Source: Anisodus tanguticus (lineage: Eukaryota > Streptophyta > Magnoliopsida > Solanales > Solanaceae). From it: a DNA stretch of 64,000 nt. The notes under the pieces are model-generated. The model did not search any database. It saw nothing but the letters and a program-made list of their open reading frames with translations, and was not told where the DNA came from. Of the stretch, positions 32,901 through 45,967 are shown piece by piece (position 1 is the stretch's first letter; each line of letters begins with the position of its first letter). The stretch lies in the NCBI GenBank assembly GCA_034509755.1, contig CM067541.1, forward strand, positions 56,927,556-56,991,555, read 5' to 3'. The position numbers and the translations under genes are program-made.

Positions 32901-35900
32901 ATCTACTTCGTAAGAGTTGTAGAAAGGGACAGATTGCTTTCACATCTTGCTGTAGAAGTTACTTTCTAGGATTTTGTGGTTCAGATATGGATTGCCATAG
33001 GTCCATATATTGACAGTATGACTGGTAATATTTTATGAAATTTCTATTGTTGTTGTTGTTGTAGCCATGGTAAGAGTTCATTATTGCATTGTCCCTAAGG
33101 CTGATGTGTATAAAACTTTGAGTTGTAGTTCATCATCAATCTCTCTTGTAGTTACATTACACTTAATTTATTCGTTGAATTGACTTTCTTCTTTTCACAT
33201 AGTTTTAATACATCACATGCTACTAGGTAGCAGCCCTTGCAATGGAAGACATGATCGCTTGGATGCAAGAGGGTGGTCAGGTAAGTCTTCTGTTATTTTC
33301 ATGGACCAATACCCATTTCTGAGTTTCCAATAACTATATCCATTGCTGAATGCAGGTAGGAATTTTCGATGCCACAAATAGCTCGAGCCGAAGAAGGAAT
33401 ATGCTTATGAAAATGGCTGAGGGAAACTGCAAGGTGAAGTCTTATTGATGGACATCTATTGTTAGTGTGTTACTGCTCTTAGTTTCTATTAATTTAACTG
33501 AAAGATGTTTCTCCCAAGGCTTTGGTCTAGTGGTAAGAGTGAGCGCATGACATATAGGTTGGGCGCACTTCACAGATAAAAACCTGGTATTTAAGTGGAG
33601 AGGGGTGGACTCATAATCTGTCGAGCTTCGAACCATTCGCCACGACCCTTTGAGATGTCTTGGTTATAAAAAAATAAATAAGAAAGAACTGTAAGATGTG
33701 TTTAATTCACTTCGATGTAAGTGCAATTGCAGGATTTGAGTTAAGTTCTTTAACAATAAATGATATTCACAAATAGCGCTTTCAGCTAATACTATACCTT
33801 ATCTTGTTTCCATTGGTTGGGGTTGGGGGAGGAGGGGGGGGGGTTAACATAGAAGTCCTTATAGCGGTGAAAGTCAACATGCCTTTATTGCTCTTTTTAG
33901 AGGCAGTTGCATGTTTCGGCATTTGTTGGTTGAAAAATTCATAGAGAACTATTACATATGTATCAAACTTCTAGGCCGTGTTTTTAGTTTCTTAGCACTT
34001 CAAAAATTGCAGCATCAGTGAAGTAACCAGGGAGCTTATGTATCTCAGTGCTTTAATGCGTCTAAGTACTTTTTTTTTAACAGATTAGTTCTTCCTTTCT
34101 TTTTTCTTTCATTCTTTATGTTTATTTACTACTGGTTGTAGACAAGCCAAAAGAAAAATGTCCTTTTAATGATGATACTTGTTGGATTTTATGGATCAAT
34201 ATGCAGTAGCTTAAGTTGTTAATCTGATCTTAATACTCATTGTTGATGTCTCTAATGCTTTGCTTGCAGATAATTTTCTTGGAAACAATCTGTAATGATC
34301 CTAAACTAATTGAAAGAAACATACGCCTCAAAGTTCAACAAAGCCCAGATTATGCTGAAGAGTATGATAGCTTGCTGTATCTTTTGGTGTTCCTCATATT
34401 AGTTCGAAAAAAACTTACATGGTCGGCGTTGTTATACAGGCCAGATTTTGAAGCTGGATACAGGGACTTCAAAAATCGCCTTGATAATTATGAAAAGGTA
34501 ATATTATTTATCATAGTTATTCTGATTGTTTTTGACATATTTATTTATAATTGCTTAGCATCATACTTATGTAATCCTTGTCCTATTTTTTCTCCAAGGT
34601 TTATGAGCCAGTAGAGGAAGGTTCTTATATCAAAATGATTGATATGGTCAGTGGTCATGGAGGACAAATACAAGTAAGTGACCTTATTTCATTTGTTTCT
34701 TTGTGTGTTGTTTATTAGAGGACACTCAGAAGGTCGATGTAAGCAGTGATAGCAAACACTGTATTTTATATCCAAGGAATTAATTCCAAGGTGGACTTAA
34801 TTTAAACAATTTTTTCTTGATTTCTTCATGATGATTTTGAGTTATTCCACTGACAGTGGGCCACCTATGAGGCTTGGCTCAAGTGGTAGACTGTGCCTCT
34901 GAAAGGTTTTTAGGTCTTAGGTTTGATTCTTTTAACAAGGGGTTACTTCTTTTGCCATATCAGGCTAACTTTGTGATTAGCCGTTTGATTTTTAATAACC
35001 TTGTACCTCTTAACTCTTTCTATAAGGTGGTTTATCACCTTGAAATATACTATATGCTCAATCTTCTGAAGGAATATGAAGTTGGATTTCTTCTGATTTC
35101 TTTAGGACTTCATTGCATTTAACTTCAGTGAGAGCTATATATCTTTTGGCGGTCTGGAGACCGGTAAACATTTTGATACTGAGCATAAAGACTCTGTATA
35201 AAATTGTTTTAGATGCTTTTTACAGGCTGAGATAGATTTTTGAATATCAATTTCATTTCCATATGGGTCGAATTTTAGGAGTTGGAGAAAAGATGTAATC
35301 TATGGAGCAGACGATGTTTAGATTGGCTCCAGTAAGAATTCAAAAGCTATTGACAGTGGATTGTTCGGTTAATTAAAGAGGAAAGAGAGGTGGGAGCAAT
35401 TCAGAACTGGCTACAGGACCTTCTCTTTCTTTCTTAATATGCCTGTGCAGCAGTTTTCAAATTTGTCAGTCTTTTAGGCTGGCCTTGTTTGAGTTAATAG
35501 TTGGTAGCATCTCCTGTTGAGTATGAATATAGGCTTATATAAGTTGATTAATGACTACAACAACAATAGCAACATACTCAGTGTAATCCTACAAGTGGGG
35601 TCCGGGGAGGGTAGGATGTACGTAGACCTTACCTCTACCTTTGCGGGGTTGAGAGGCTGTTTCCGATAGACCCTCGGCTCAAAAGAAGTTGGTTAATGAC
35701 TGACTTCTCAAAATTGATGGAAGTTTGTGCGACTGTCAAGATTCTTCTAGTTTTATCCGAGTTACTCGTATAAGATCAACAGCTGCTTTACTATAATGCC
35801 GGAGACATCCATGCACTTATATATCATCTTACTTTCTTTTAATTTGGTAGGCGGCTAGACATGGCTGCAACTATAGACTAAGTTTCTGTGCAATTCAATT

Positions 35901-38900
35901 CACATTCCAAGGGAGGAAATGGATCCCCTACCAGATCAGTCTGTTGAAATTATATATACAGCTTCAGACTCTTTAAAGAATCATTTCTATTTGTGCAGGT
36001 GAATAATATTAGTGGCTATCTTCCTGGGAGGATCGTCTTCTTCTTGGTAAGTTACTGTTTGTCATACTAAATGGTCTCTTTTCTCTTCCAACAGACTACT
36101 GTGTTTCGAGGCATCTCCTGAATTATGTTGAATAATGTTGCTAGCAATGAAGGAAATGCTTCTATTCTCATAATGCCTATATCCTCTTTGGTAACCTCAC
36201 TCTCTACGGTACATACAAAGAAAAATAGAAGAAGCAAAGACTGCAATAAACACACATCCACAGATGGTTACTGTTAAGTAAATGAACTTTGTGCCTAACT
36301 CAATCCTAAAAGCTAGTTCATGAGGTGAAAATTTCCCAAGACCATATAAAGAGACAACAACCCGTTCTCTCAACCAATATGTGACTCTTAACGGTTACCA
36401 CTTTAGTTTAGTCTTCAAGACTCAGGATCTGTTCTTATGGTTTCAAGAAAAAGAGAGATTAAAATTTAGCGTTTGGTGGCAGAGTCAGTTTTCTTTCTAC
36501 TGGATGATATCACTACTGGTACACACTGGTAAATGGAAAAATTCCATGCTGTACAGAACATGTCCTCTTTACTGGTCTTCTTTCTATCATTTGAATGTAT
36601 AACTAAGATCTGGCACATTCTTGTGGTGGGGCTTCACATTTTCCCAAAGAGTGATTTTCATATATGTCATGGCCCTCCACTTATCCCAGAAAGTAAGGAA
36701 AGAAAGAGATTTGGTCACACACACCAGCAGTCATTGCAAGATGGCAATTTGCCTGATCTAGACATCTTTTCGTTTAATTTGCTCCTCTCATATGCTCTTA
36801 ATTTTTGTTGGTAGTGCCCAACAGATTGATATGATATGCAGGTCAATACACATCTCACACCCCGTCCAATTTTTCTAACAAGGCATGGAGAGAGTCTATA
36901 CAATGTTAGAGGCAGAATTGGTGGTGACACTGCCATAAGGTTTCTATCCTCTAAACACCTTGAAGATGCTCTCTCTCTCTCTCTCTCTCTCTCTCTTTAT
37001 ATGTATATAGATTTATTTCTTGAGAAATAACAGATTTACTATTTCTAATTGTTTTTTTTTGTTTACCTTGCATCTTATGTTTTTCCTATTCCTTTGAGGT
37101 AACATGTGTAATAAGCCTCTCTTTTACATTTTAAATTGCCAGCAATAGTCAACTGTTCAATTTTCGCTGGGACTATCGTTGTTCTTTCAGTTAGTGCGTT
37201 CCACTGTGATTTAACTTGCCTTCATTCAATGGACTTCCTCCACCCACAACCAAAAGCCGGGTTTTGCATTTGATCTTGTTCAATGCGAGAACAAAACCTA
37301 ATAATCTCCCTGCTTGAAGATTTTATTTTTGGGGAGGGTTACGGTTGTCAGAATATTGAATTTCACAAGAAAAATCTATAATCCATCCAAATTACTGTGT
37401 AAGATACAATTTTTTGAACATGAGCTTCAGAATTTTTAACTTATAAGGCTTAACTTGTATTTTAGCTACTTCAGTTGGCTAGATTGGTAGATCTATATGG
37501 CACGTAATGGCTGGATTATAGATAAATCAAATAGGACACTTGTGCAAGTACAAATTCGAGAATATTATGGCTTTCAAATTAGTAGAATGTCATGGCTGAA
37601 AGTATATCTTAATATGTCAGGTTTTAAGCAAGGTGTCCTTTAATTTAGCATGTAAACAAAGCAGATAAAGATCTAGAGTTAGAGACTTATCTCCATTCAT
37701 CATTACATATTCTATGTGCTGGGCGCAACAAGAAAATAATATAGATTGCGTAAAGGGGTATTTTAAAGAATAGTTGAATTAATATGTTACTGCAAAAGCT
37801 TGAGTGTCTCCATGTCCAGGAACCATAATATGTTACACCCACGATTTTTAGAATTATGAAAAGCCTAAGAAATCCTGCTGGTATGAGAAGTTAAATCTAC
37901 AGAGAGATGTACTCCATGGCCTTGCATGCCGAAAGAAATTGATAACTTTCTTTGAATTTGTTGCATGTGTCCCGCGAGTTTACCACTATGATTGTGATGG
38001 AGGCTTTCTTACGCCATAAACAATTTTTTTAGGAGATGCAAACAGTGGCGGATCTAGGAGTTTTACTTGGGGGGTTCGAAAAAAATAACAAAAGCTAAAT
38101 ATAAAAAATAATGTTGTTCTTGAGGATCGAACCTAGGATGCTAGAGACAATTTTGAACACCCTGGACCACTTGAGCTTACCTTTTGCATTTGTTTAGGGT
38201 GTTCAAGTTAATATATGTACATAAACACAGAAAATCTATCCTATATATACACTGTAATTTTTTGGCCGAGGGTGCGAACACCCTCGGCCCCCACTAAATC
38301 CGCCCTTGGATGCAAATATTTAACATAGGGCATGGAGCATTCATGGCTTCTTCACATTCTTATAGTGATACAATAACTATCATAGGACAGGGAGCCTTCA
38401 TGGGTTCTTCAGATTTTACTGGTCTTTTAGGATTACTATTTACTTGTGTAGTTTAAAGTCATAAAATGTAGAATTTGCCTCCAGGGCATAAAGTTACTCT
38501 TTTGAGATTGTCTTCTCCTATATGTAAGGATTGGATGATAAACTTACAACAACAACAACATATCCAGTAAAATCCCACAACGTGGGGTCTGGGGAGGTTA
38601 GAGTGTACGCCGACCTTAACTCTGTCTTGGTAGGTAGAGCGGCTGTTTTCGAGAGACCATCGGCTCAAGACAGAGCATAATCATAAGCAAAGCAACAACA
38701 AAAGCAAAGCAACAACAAAACAAGATAAACGGTCAGACCCGGTTAGAAAAAATTTAAAGCAGTATGAAAATGCTGGTATCAAAAGCGAATAAGCCATGAT
38801 AGCGCATTCCGAAAAAGTAAGCAGTAACTAGAGCAGGTAAATAAGCTAAACAAAGTACACTAAATGACACATAGCAACAACAATCAAACTACAGGGGACT

Positions 38901-41900
38901 ATAAAGCAATACTGCGCCTATTAGTATGATAAGCTAAGCGGGCCTACAATAATAACACTACAACTACCAGTTCGCAAGAGTAAGTAGGAATACACTCGAC
39001 TACCTATTACCCTTCTACCCTAATCCGTGTCCTCCACAACCCCCTATCTAAGGTCATGTCCTCAGTAAGTTGCACCTGAGCCATATCCCGTCTAATCACC
39101 TCTCCTCAATACTTCTTCAGCCTACCTCTACCCTTCCTGAATCCGTCCATGGCCAACCTCTCACACCTCCGCACTGGGGCATTTGTGTGTCTCATCTGCA
39201 CATGCCCAAACCATCTCAACCTCGTTTCCCGCATCTTATCCTCCACCGAGATCACTCTCACTCTGTCCCGAATCTCATCATTTCTAATCCTATCCCTCTT
39301 TGTATGCCCGCACATCCATCTTAGCATCCTCATATCCGCAACTTTCATCTTTTGGATGTGCGAAGTCTTGACGGGTCAACACTCCGCCCCATACAACATA
39401 GTCGGTCTAACCACCGCCCTATATAACTTGTCTTTAAGTTTTGGTGGAACCTTTTTGTCACATAAGACTCCAGATACGAGCCTCCATTTCATCCACCCTG
39501 CCCCAATACGATGTGTGACATCGTCATCAATCTCTCCATCCCCTTGGATAATAGACCCGAGGTACTTGAAGCTTCCTTTCTTTGGAATGACCTGATTATC
39601 AAGCCTCACTTCCATACCCATCTCAAGGTCGCTTTCGTTACCGAACTTGGACTCCAAGTATTCTGACTTTGTCCTACTCAGCCTGAACCCTTTAGATTTC
39701 AGAGTCCGTCTCCAAACCTCCAACTTAGCATTCACTCTGCTGCGAGTCTCATAAATCAGGACTATGTCGTCTGCGAATAACATACACCATGACACCTCTT
39801 CTTGGATTTGTCGCGTCAGTCCATCCATCACCAAGGCAAATAAGAATGGCTAAGAGCTGACCCCTAGTGCAACCCCATCATCACTGGAAAGTACTCCGAG
39901 TCTCCTCCCACTGTCCGTACCCTGGTCTTGGCTCCATCATAGTGAACCATGACACACCTCTCATTGGATTTGTCGCGTCAGTCCATCCATTACCAAGGCA
40001 AATAAGAATGGGCTAAGAGCTGATCCTTGGTGCAACCCCATCATCACTGGAAAGTGCTCCAAGTCTTCTCCCACTGTCTGTACCCTGGTCTTGGCTCCAT
40101 CATACATATCCCTCATCGCCCTAGTGTACGCCACATGTACACCTCTAACCTCCAAACATCTCCATAGAACCTCCCTGGGAACTTTGTCTTATGCCTTCTT
40201 GAGGTCAAAATCATATGTAAGTTTCTCTTCTTCTCCCTATATTACTCCACCAACCTCCTAATAAGATGAATGACTTTTATGGTCGAACGCCCAGTCATGA
40301 ATCCAAACTAGTTCTCGAAAATAGACACGCCTCTTCTCACCCTCATCTCCACGACCCTTTCTCAAACTTTCATAGTGTGGCTTAGCAGCTTGATACCCCT
40401 ATAGTTGTTGCAACTCTGGATATCACCTTTGTTCTTGTACAACGGGATCATTGTACTCCACCTCCATTCTTCGGGCATTCTCGCCGTCTTAAAAAATGAC
40501 GTTAAATAACTCAGTCAGCCACTCCAAATTTGCCCTACCTGCGCTCTTTCAAAATTCAACTGGATTTCATCAGGCCCGATCGCTCGTTCCCTGCGCATCT
40601 TGCGAACAACACCCTTAACCTCCTCAACCTTAATGCTTCTACAATACTCAAAATCCCGGTACCTACCAGATTTCTCCAGATCTCCTAGCACAATGTATCC
40701 ATCTCCCTTTTTCGTTCAACAGTTTATGGAAGTAAGACTGCCACCTCCGCCTAATATGTGCGTCCTCCACTAGTACTTTGTCGTCCTTGTCCTTGATGCA
40801 CCTCACGTGATCCAAGTCACGGGCCCTCTTCTCTCTCGCCTTGGCTAGTCTGTACAACTTCCTATCTCCGCCTTTCTCCTCTAATTCCACATACATGCGT
40901 TCAAAATCCGCCGTTTTCGCCGCCGTAACCGCAGGCTGCCTCATTCCTTGCCATCTTATATAGTTCCGTAATCGTTCACTTCTCCACCTCATCCTTGCTT
41001 TCTACCAATTTCACATACGCCGCTTTCTTCGCTTCCACCTTCTCTTGAACTTTACCATTCCACCACCAGTCCCTTCGATGCCCACCACGGCTACCCCTCG
41101 AGACCCCAAACACTTTTCTAGCTACCTCTCGAATGCAATTGACCGTCCTGTTCCACATACCGGTCGCATCTCCACTACTCCCCCAAGCCCCCTTGACCAT
41201 CAACCTCTCCCCCATCTCCTTTGCACTAGCCATGGTCAAACTCCCCCATTTAATTCTTAACCCGTCATCCACAATCCTCCTCTTCTTCTCCATTTTGATC
41301 TCCAAATTCATCACCAAAAGCTTATTTCAGGTTGTAAGACACTCCCTCGGAATAACCTTGCAGTCTTTACAAAGACCGTTGTCAACCTTCCTAAGGAGAA
41401 AGAAGTCTATCTGAGTCTTAGCCACCAAACTATGGAAAGTCACCAAGTGCTCCTCCTTCTTTAGGAACCTCGAATTGGCTATCGCCATCCTAGAAGCTCT
41501 AGTGAACTCCAAAAGTGAGACGCCTCCCCCATTCCTGTCCCCGAGGCCAAAGCCTCCATGCACGTCGTCATAACCCCCGAAAGTGACCTGATATGTCCAC
41601 TGAAATCCCCTCCTATAAATAACTTCTCAGTAACTTCTCAGTGGGTGGTATCCTCCCAAAAGTGCCTCTTCTCCTCGTCCAAGCCCGCCTGTGGCGCGTA
41701 AGCACTAATAATGTTCATAGTGAACCCTCCAACTACCAACTTAGTTTGTATATGCTGTGATTTGGTTATTGTTAATCAAGTAATGAAATCTTTACTCTAT
41801 TTTCTAGATGTATTTGCAATTTAGACTAGCTTAAAATTTTCTTTTCCTTTATGATTGACAAACTTCTCTAACAGTGAAACTGGGGAGCTCTATGCGAAGA

Positions 41901-44900
41901 AGCTTGCCAATTTTGTTGAAAAACGACTGAAAAATGAAAAGGCCGCTTCTGTAAGTTCTACCTATTGATGATTCAATTGTATATTGTTTTCTTTTCCACT
42001 TCCTTTCTGACTTTAACTCGTGCTTTTATTGAAATTGATAAAAAATGGGAACTGACCTACAGCTTCTAGTTGGGCTATCACTGGGTGAGTTTGGGAGGGC
42101 TGGGAGAAAAATTGGGCTTAAAGCAGTAGAGATAGCATTAGGAGTGACTTGTACATTAGGAGAAATCACTAACGTTGGAAAAGCATTAGAAGCCACTGAA
42201 TGAGATAGGTGCAACCTAGGGTGCTTAGCTTTCTGTTTTTGGCCTTTTAATTGTGTTTCTGTTAACGTAATAAGAAAAGCTAATTCTTCATTTTTATGCC
42301 CATTCTGAATTACTTTGTTTTCTCTGGCTAAAGAAGAAAGCTTCCTCTAATTGTTGATGAAAGCACTTCCTTTTTTCCTGAATAACCACATCTCAATAAA
42401 TAAATAAATACAACAACATACCCAGTGTAATCCCACTTAGTGAGGTCTGGGGAGGGTAAGATGTACGCAGACCTTACCTCTACCTTTGTGGGACAGAGAT
42501 GGGATAGAGAGGTTGTTTCCGATACACCCTCGGCTCAAAATAAAATAAATAAATAAAAGAAAAAAAATTGAAGTTCCCTGCTTTTGATAGTAATCTGTGC
42601 CAGGAGCAGGAGCCTTTGATCTTTTCCCCCAAGGCAAGCAAGCATTTTCTTTTTCTCTTTTTTTTTTTTTTTGGCTTGATATTTTCAACTGAAAAATTAG
42701 CTCTCTAGAAGAAGCATGGTTACAGCCTTCTGTGATATTTGTAACTTCCTACTCATGTTAGATTAAGTAGCAAACTGCAAACGTCAGATGTAGTTTTGAA
42801 GTAAAAGAATCCCAAAGCGGTACTTATACTTCTATCTTTCTTGCACAAACTTTGAAGCAGGATTAATGGTTGCTAAAATCACGAAGCAAAGTGCATGAAA
42901 CATTAGCAGCCAACTTTTTCAGCTCATACGGGAAGCACCATTTTATATCGCTTCCAGAATATAAAAAAATAGTATCAGCGGTAACTACGCTACTCCTAAT
43001 TAGTAGGACAGATGCCAAACTCTATACTGATCGTAAGATATAAGGAACCCCTAAATGGAAAATGTGGTTTCCTAGCAGCTTAATACACCTGTTTGCACAT
43101 AAAAAAACCCACTTTCTCCTAAAAAAAGTAATCAAGAAATAATAAAAATAAATTCAGGTATCTTTCACTTTTTTGTGGGGGTTGGGAGAGATGAATTAAA
43201 AGAATTGGATTTGTGGTCTTGCAGCTGATCTTTGGAAATGTTCAATGTGATAATATCTCAAATTTCTTGCTTTTGAGAATTAAATGCTTGCTTTTTCTGA
43301 AGAACATAATGCACATGAAGATCAGCATAAGCATATACAGAGTTTTTTTTACTATAGAGTATAAGCATATAAAGTGATTATGGTCTCTAGTAGTAATTAA
43401 GCTCAAAAGTTCCTATTTTTCTTATATTTCTCCGTGAACCTTGGAAAATGCATTTTAAAATTTCCTTAATTGTTTGTTAGGCTTTCAGTAGGTGTGCTGA
43501 CTGCACAAATCATTAATAGTTGAAGATAGCTGGTAGTGCTTACTCTGCAGTCTGCACAAATTGTTAGAAATATGCTATAGAATGCTGTATAAAATTCTTT
43601 ATTGTATATATTTTTCTTACTTAGATTTGGACCAGCACATTGCAAAGAACAATTTTGACAGCTAATCCAATTGCTGGGTTTCCCAAGGTTAGCTTGTTGA
43701 ACCATCATTTGTTTTTAAATCGTGTCTTTGACTTAATAGGGTTCTTCCTTTTTCCTCGCTCCCTTTTCAGATACAATGGCGAGCCCTTGATGAGATAAAT
43801 TCTGGCGTATGTGATGGGATGACATATGAAGAAATAAAGAAAAATATGCCTGAAGAATATGAGTATGCTACAACTCTTCTTTACCTTTCACGATGCACGC
43901 TTATCCATTTGTTTGTGACATAGTAGGATTTTGTCCTAGTAGAATTCTTGTGGTGTTGATAGGAACAGTCAGCAAACTATGAACACATACTGAAGCGCAA
44001 TATGCCTCACCAGCTACAGAAAAGTGATAATTGCTAAGACAGGGAAATGACCATAGATTCTGTTTGGTGTCTACTGAACGAACTTAATTTCATATTGATT
44101 GCCCCAGTGCCAGTGGCATAGTTCTTTATTTTTGCAGTATATATCTGTATAGGCAATCAACTGAATTGAACTGCCCTGAAATGTAGTCAGAGTTGGAAAA
44201 GGTCTTCCGTGATGGCAAGAATATCACCTTTCCTAGTTTGTGAGTAATTCGTTGAACAACTGATGAAGGACTCACGTATCGAGTAAAAACATCTCCATGG
44301 AATCAAAAGACTTTTCTGCTTCATTATTTACTTACTGACTGTGTTTTACTCTTTCTCTTCGCATGCTTTAATAATAGTGTGTTGTTGACTTGTCAAAAGA
44401 AATGAAGCTGGTCTCCACCATTCTTGTGTAGTGATGCACTAATGAACAACACTATTTTTTATCTTAAATATCAGTTGGTTAGTGTCAAATATTGCTTGTT
44501 GCTTATTTATACATGCAGGTCACGCAAAAAGGACAAGCTGAGGTATAGATACCCTAGAGGCGAATCTTATCTTGATGTCATACAAAGGTTTGTTATTTAA
44601 CCCTTTGAGAACTAAATCGAGAATTCTGCAATTTTCTCATTTCGTTCTAATTAACGTTCAACTTGCTGCAGGTTGGAGCCGGTGATTATCGAGCTTGAAA
44701 GACAAAGAGCGCCAGTGGTGGTGGTATCTCACCAGGTTGGTAAAAGTTGCTAAACATGAAATTATCTCACTTCCATGCCAATAAAGCATGTGCATGACAT
44801 TGAATGTTTTCTTTTTTTCTATATCTCTTGTAGGCAGTATTGAGGGCTTTGTATGCTTATTTTGCTGATAGGCCTTTAAATGAAATTCCACACATAGAGG

Positions 44901-45967
44901 TAATTACTTGATCTCGCATGTGAAGATTTTGAAGAGGATCATTATATTATGTTCCACAATGAACAGGGATGCATATCCATTCGTGCTGATTTGGTAGTTA
45001 AGGCATATTGAACATATCTTCTAGACATGAAAATGATATATATCATCTTCTGGGCGAGCTGCGGGCTACTTTTTCTTTCTTTTGTGCCATCTGTCTTTCT
45101 AGATTGGTTAATTAAGTTGTTGAATGGAATGAATTTCAGTAAGCTCCTCTATGAAAAAGATGCACCCTGGTTTTTAAGTAAGGGTAGATAAGACACTGAC
45201 ATGATTCTAATGAGCATAACACTTGTGTTATGGGTGTTTTCTTTTCAAGGTTGTAGAGATGGTTGGTGCTAAATGCTAGTTGAGATTTTGGATGTGTTTG
45301 GTATGAAGAAAAATATTTTTTGGAAAATGTTTTCTAAAAAGAAAGTCATTTTCTGGCAACCAAACACCAGTGAAAAAATATTTTTCATTGAAGAGGGAGA
45401 AAACAACTTTTCTTGCTTATGTATGTCTCCAATAGTTCATTTGAAATAGTTTAAATTCTTTAGAGAGTACTACTTGTGGGAGTATACTGGGTATGTTGTT
45501 GTCTTTATAGAGTACTAGATAGTGATACAGTTTCTTCTGGAAATTGATTTCGGAAAATATATTTTTCCGGGAATTATTTCCATTCATACCAAAGACACCC
45601 AATACTAATCATTTAATCAGGGAAATGGCCTTGAAGTTGGATTATATTATATTATATTATATTATATATATTCTAGTGGCCGGAAGACAAGGGCAAAGTT
45701 TTGTAGTGGCTATAGGTGATGGTTTCTTCATTTATGCTTTGTGCATATTTACTTGGTGAACTTTGAACTTGTAGAAATAATTAATCATTTCAGCGAAGAA
45801 ATTAAAACAGAAACCTATGCTCTTTACTTTCCTGGTCTAATATAGAAATAAAACTGCCATTTGTTTTACTCTTTTCATTCTTAAACTTCCAGATGCCACT
45901 TCACACAATCATAGAGATACAAATGGGGGTTACAGGAGTACAGGAGAAGAGATACAAACTGATGTAG
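26976..45967 (+). CDS. F2KP: 6-phosphofructo-2-kinase/fructose-2,6-bisphosphatase, 23 exons
   Basis: Joining exons gives 737 aa, close to Arabidopsis F2KP. Exons: 26976-27128, 27232-27295, 28149-28444, 28991-29197, 29848-30054, 30157-30252, 30415-30513, 30600-30629, 31104-31157, 33227-33280, 33356-33433, 34270-34361, 34440-34497, 34599-34673, 35999-36046, 36842-36939, 41875-41950, 43625-43687, 43771-43862, 44519-44587, 44672-44735, 44834-44899, 45893-45967. All junctions are GT-AG and in frame. The enzyme makes and removes fructose-2,6-bisphosphate in the cytosol, controlling glycolysis versus sucrose synthesis. Order: MGSGSS myristoylation-like start, CBM20-like domain (about 15-110), variable linker (to about 310), kinase with Walker A GLPVRGKT (343-350) and FDATNS, then histidine phosphatase with LTRHGES (catalytic His552) and SHQAVLRALYAYF. 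Exon 8 is only 30 nt. The exon-5 acceptor is CAGCAG, so one Gln is optional. All key residues are present. Confidence 0.96.
27790..27915 (-). mobile_element. Dispersed MITE-like repeat, copy 2 (F2KP intron 2)
   Basis: Read in reverse this stretch gives ggatggttgttacacat...ataatgtatcgta...atttggatagattgtatc, matching 14936-15070. Confidence 0.65.
33511..33686 (+). mobile_element. tRNA-derived SINE (F2KP intron 11)
   Basis: The A-box-like tggtctagtggtaagagtg starts the element and a run ending aaaaaaataaataag closes it. The flanks aactgaaagatgttt (33496-33510) and aactgtaagatgtgttt (33687-33703) look like a diverged target duplication. Body words (aaacctggtatttaagtgg, gtcgagcttcgaacc) fit a Solanaceae SINE family. 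It sits sense to the gene. Confidence 0.7.
34861..34990 (+). mobile_element. Possible tRNA-derived SINE (F2KP intron 14)
   Basis: A-box-like tggctcaagtggtagactg followed 50 nt later by B-box-like ggtttgattc. No clear 3' tail or target repeat found. A tRNA gene is unlikely because no cloverleaf closes around the boxes. Confidence 0.4.
35541..35701 (-). mobile_element. RTE/SINE-type 3'-end copy (F2KP intron 14)
   Basis: A 129-bp insertion (35557-35685) with its CAA-repeat tail at the left, so minus strand. Block gtgtaatcctacaag, gtagaccttacctctacc and gataccctcggctc-like end. Flanked by AAGTTGATTAATGACT and AAGTTGGTTAATGACT, a 16-bp target duplication with one mismatch. Confidence 0.85.
36966..36998. 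repeat. (CT)n microsatellite (F2KP intron 16)
   Basis: A run of about 14 CT units starting just after the exon-16 donor. Confidence 0.9.
38035..38316. mobile_element. hAT-type MITE with perfect 8-bp target duplication (F2KP intron 16)
   Basis: Element 38043-38308 (266 bp) starts CAGTGGCGGATCTAG and ends, reversed, CAAGGGCGGATTTAG. GATGCAAA flanks it exactly at 38035-38042 and 38309-38316. The 8-bp duplication and CAGTGGCGGA end place it in the hAT group. The same ends occur in the PDC intron 2 array. Confidence 0.9.
38546..41740 (-). mobile_element. RTE-type LINE, 5'-truncated, antisense in F2KP intron 16
   Basis: On the minus strand the element ends at 38546 in a GTTGTTGTTGT tail, preceded by the same 3' block (gtctggggagg, gaccttaac, atcggctc) as the short copies. 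Its coding part includes an apurinic-type endonuclease C-terminus (41327-41563), a linker with ARMRWRSERLRNYIR-like sequence (40663-41317), then reverse transcriptase with LHQGSALSPFLFALVMDGL (about 40010) and the catalytic FADDIVLIYE (39376-39834) and a C-terminal DRVRVISVEDKMRETRLRWF block (39106-39348). Stops and frameshifts make it dead. No target duplication was found at the right end. Confidence 0.85.
39786..40107 (-). repeat. ~160-bp tandem duplication inside LINE reverse transcriptase
   Basis: 39786-39945 and 39946-40107 both run accatgacac...ggatttgtcgcgtcagtcc...caaggcaaataagaatgg...ggtcttggctccatcat. The RT segment LVMDGLTRQIQ is therefore present twice, which would break any protein. 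The copies differ at several sites. Confidence 0.85.
42411..42543 (-). mobile_element. RTE/SINE-type 3'-end copy (F2KP intron 17)
   Basis: caacaacatacccagtgtaa ... gtacgcagaccttacctct ... ttccgatacaccctcggctc, minus-strand copy. It is flanked by (AATA)n repeats on both sides, so the target duplication is ambiguous. Confidence 0.75.
45290..45600. mobile_element. ~310-bp MITE (F2KP intron 22)
   Basis: Left end ggatgtgtttggtatgaag with aaaatattttttggaaaatg; right end, reversed, GGGTGTCTTTGGTATGAATG with ttcccggaaaaatatatttt. The long imperfect inverted ends and lack of coding frame indicate a MITE. The class is uncertain. Confidence 0.7.
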
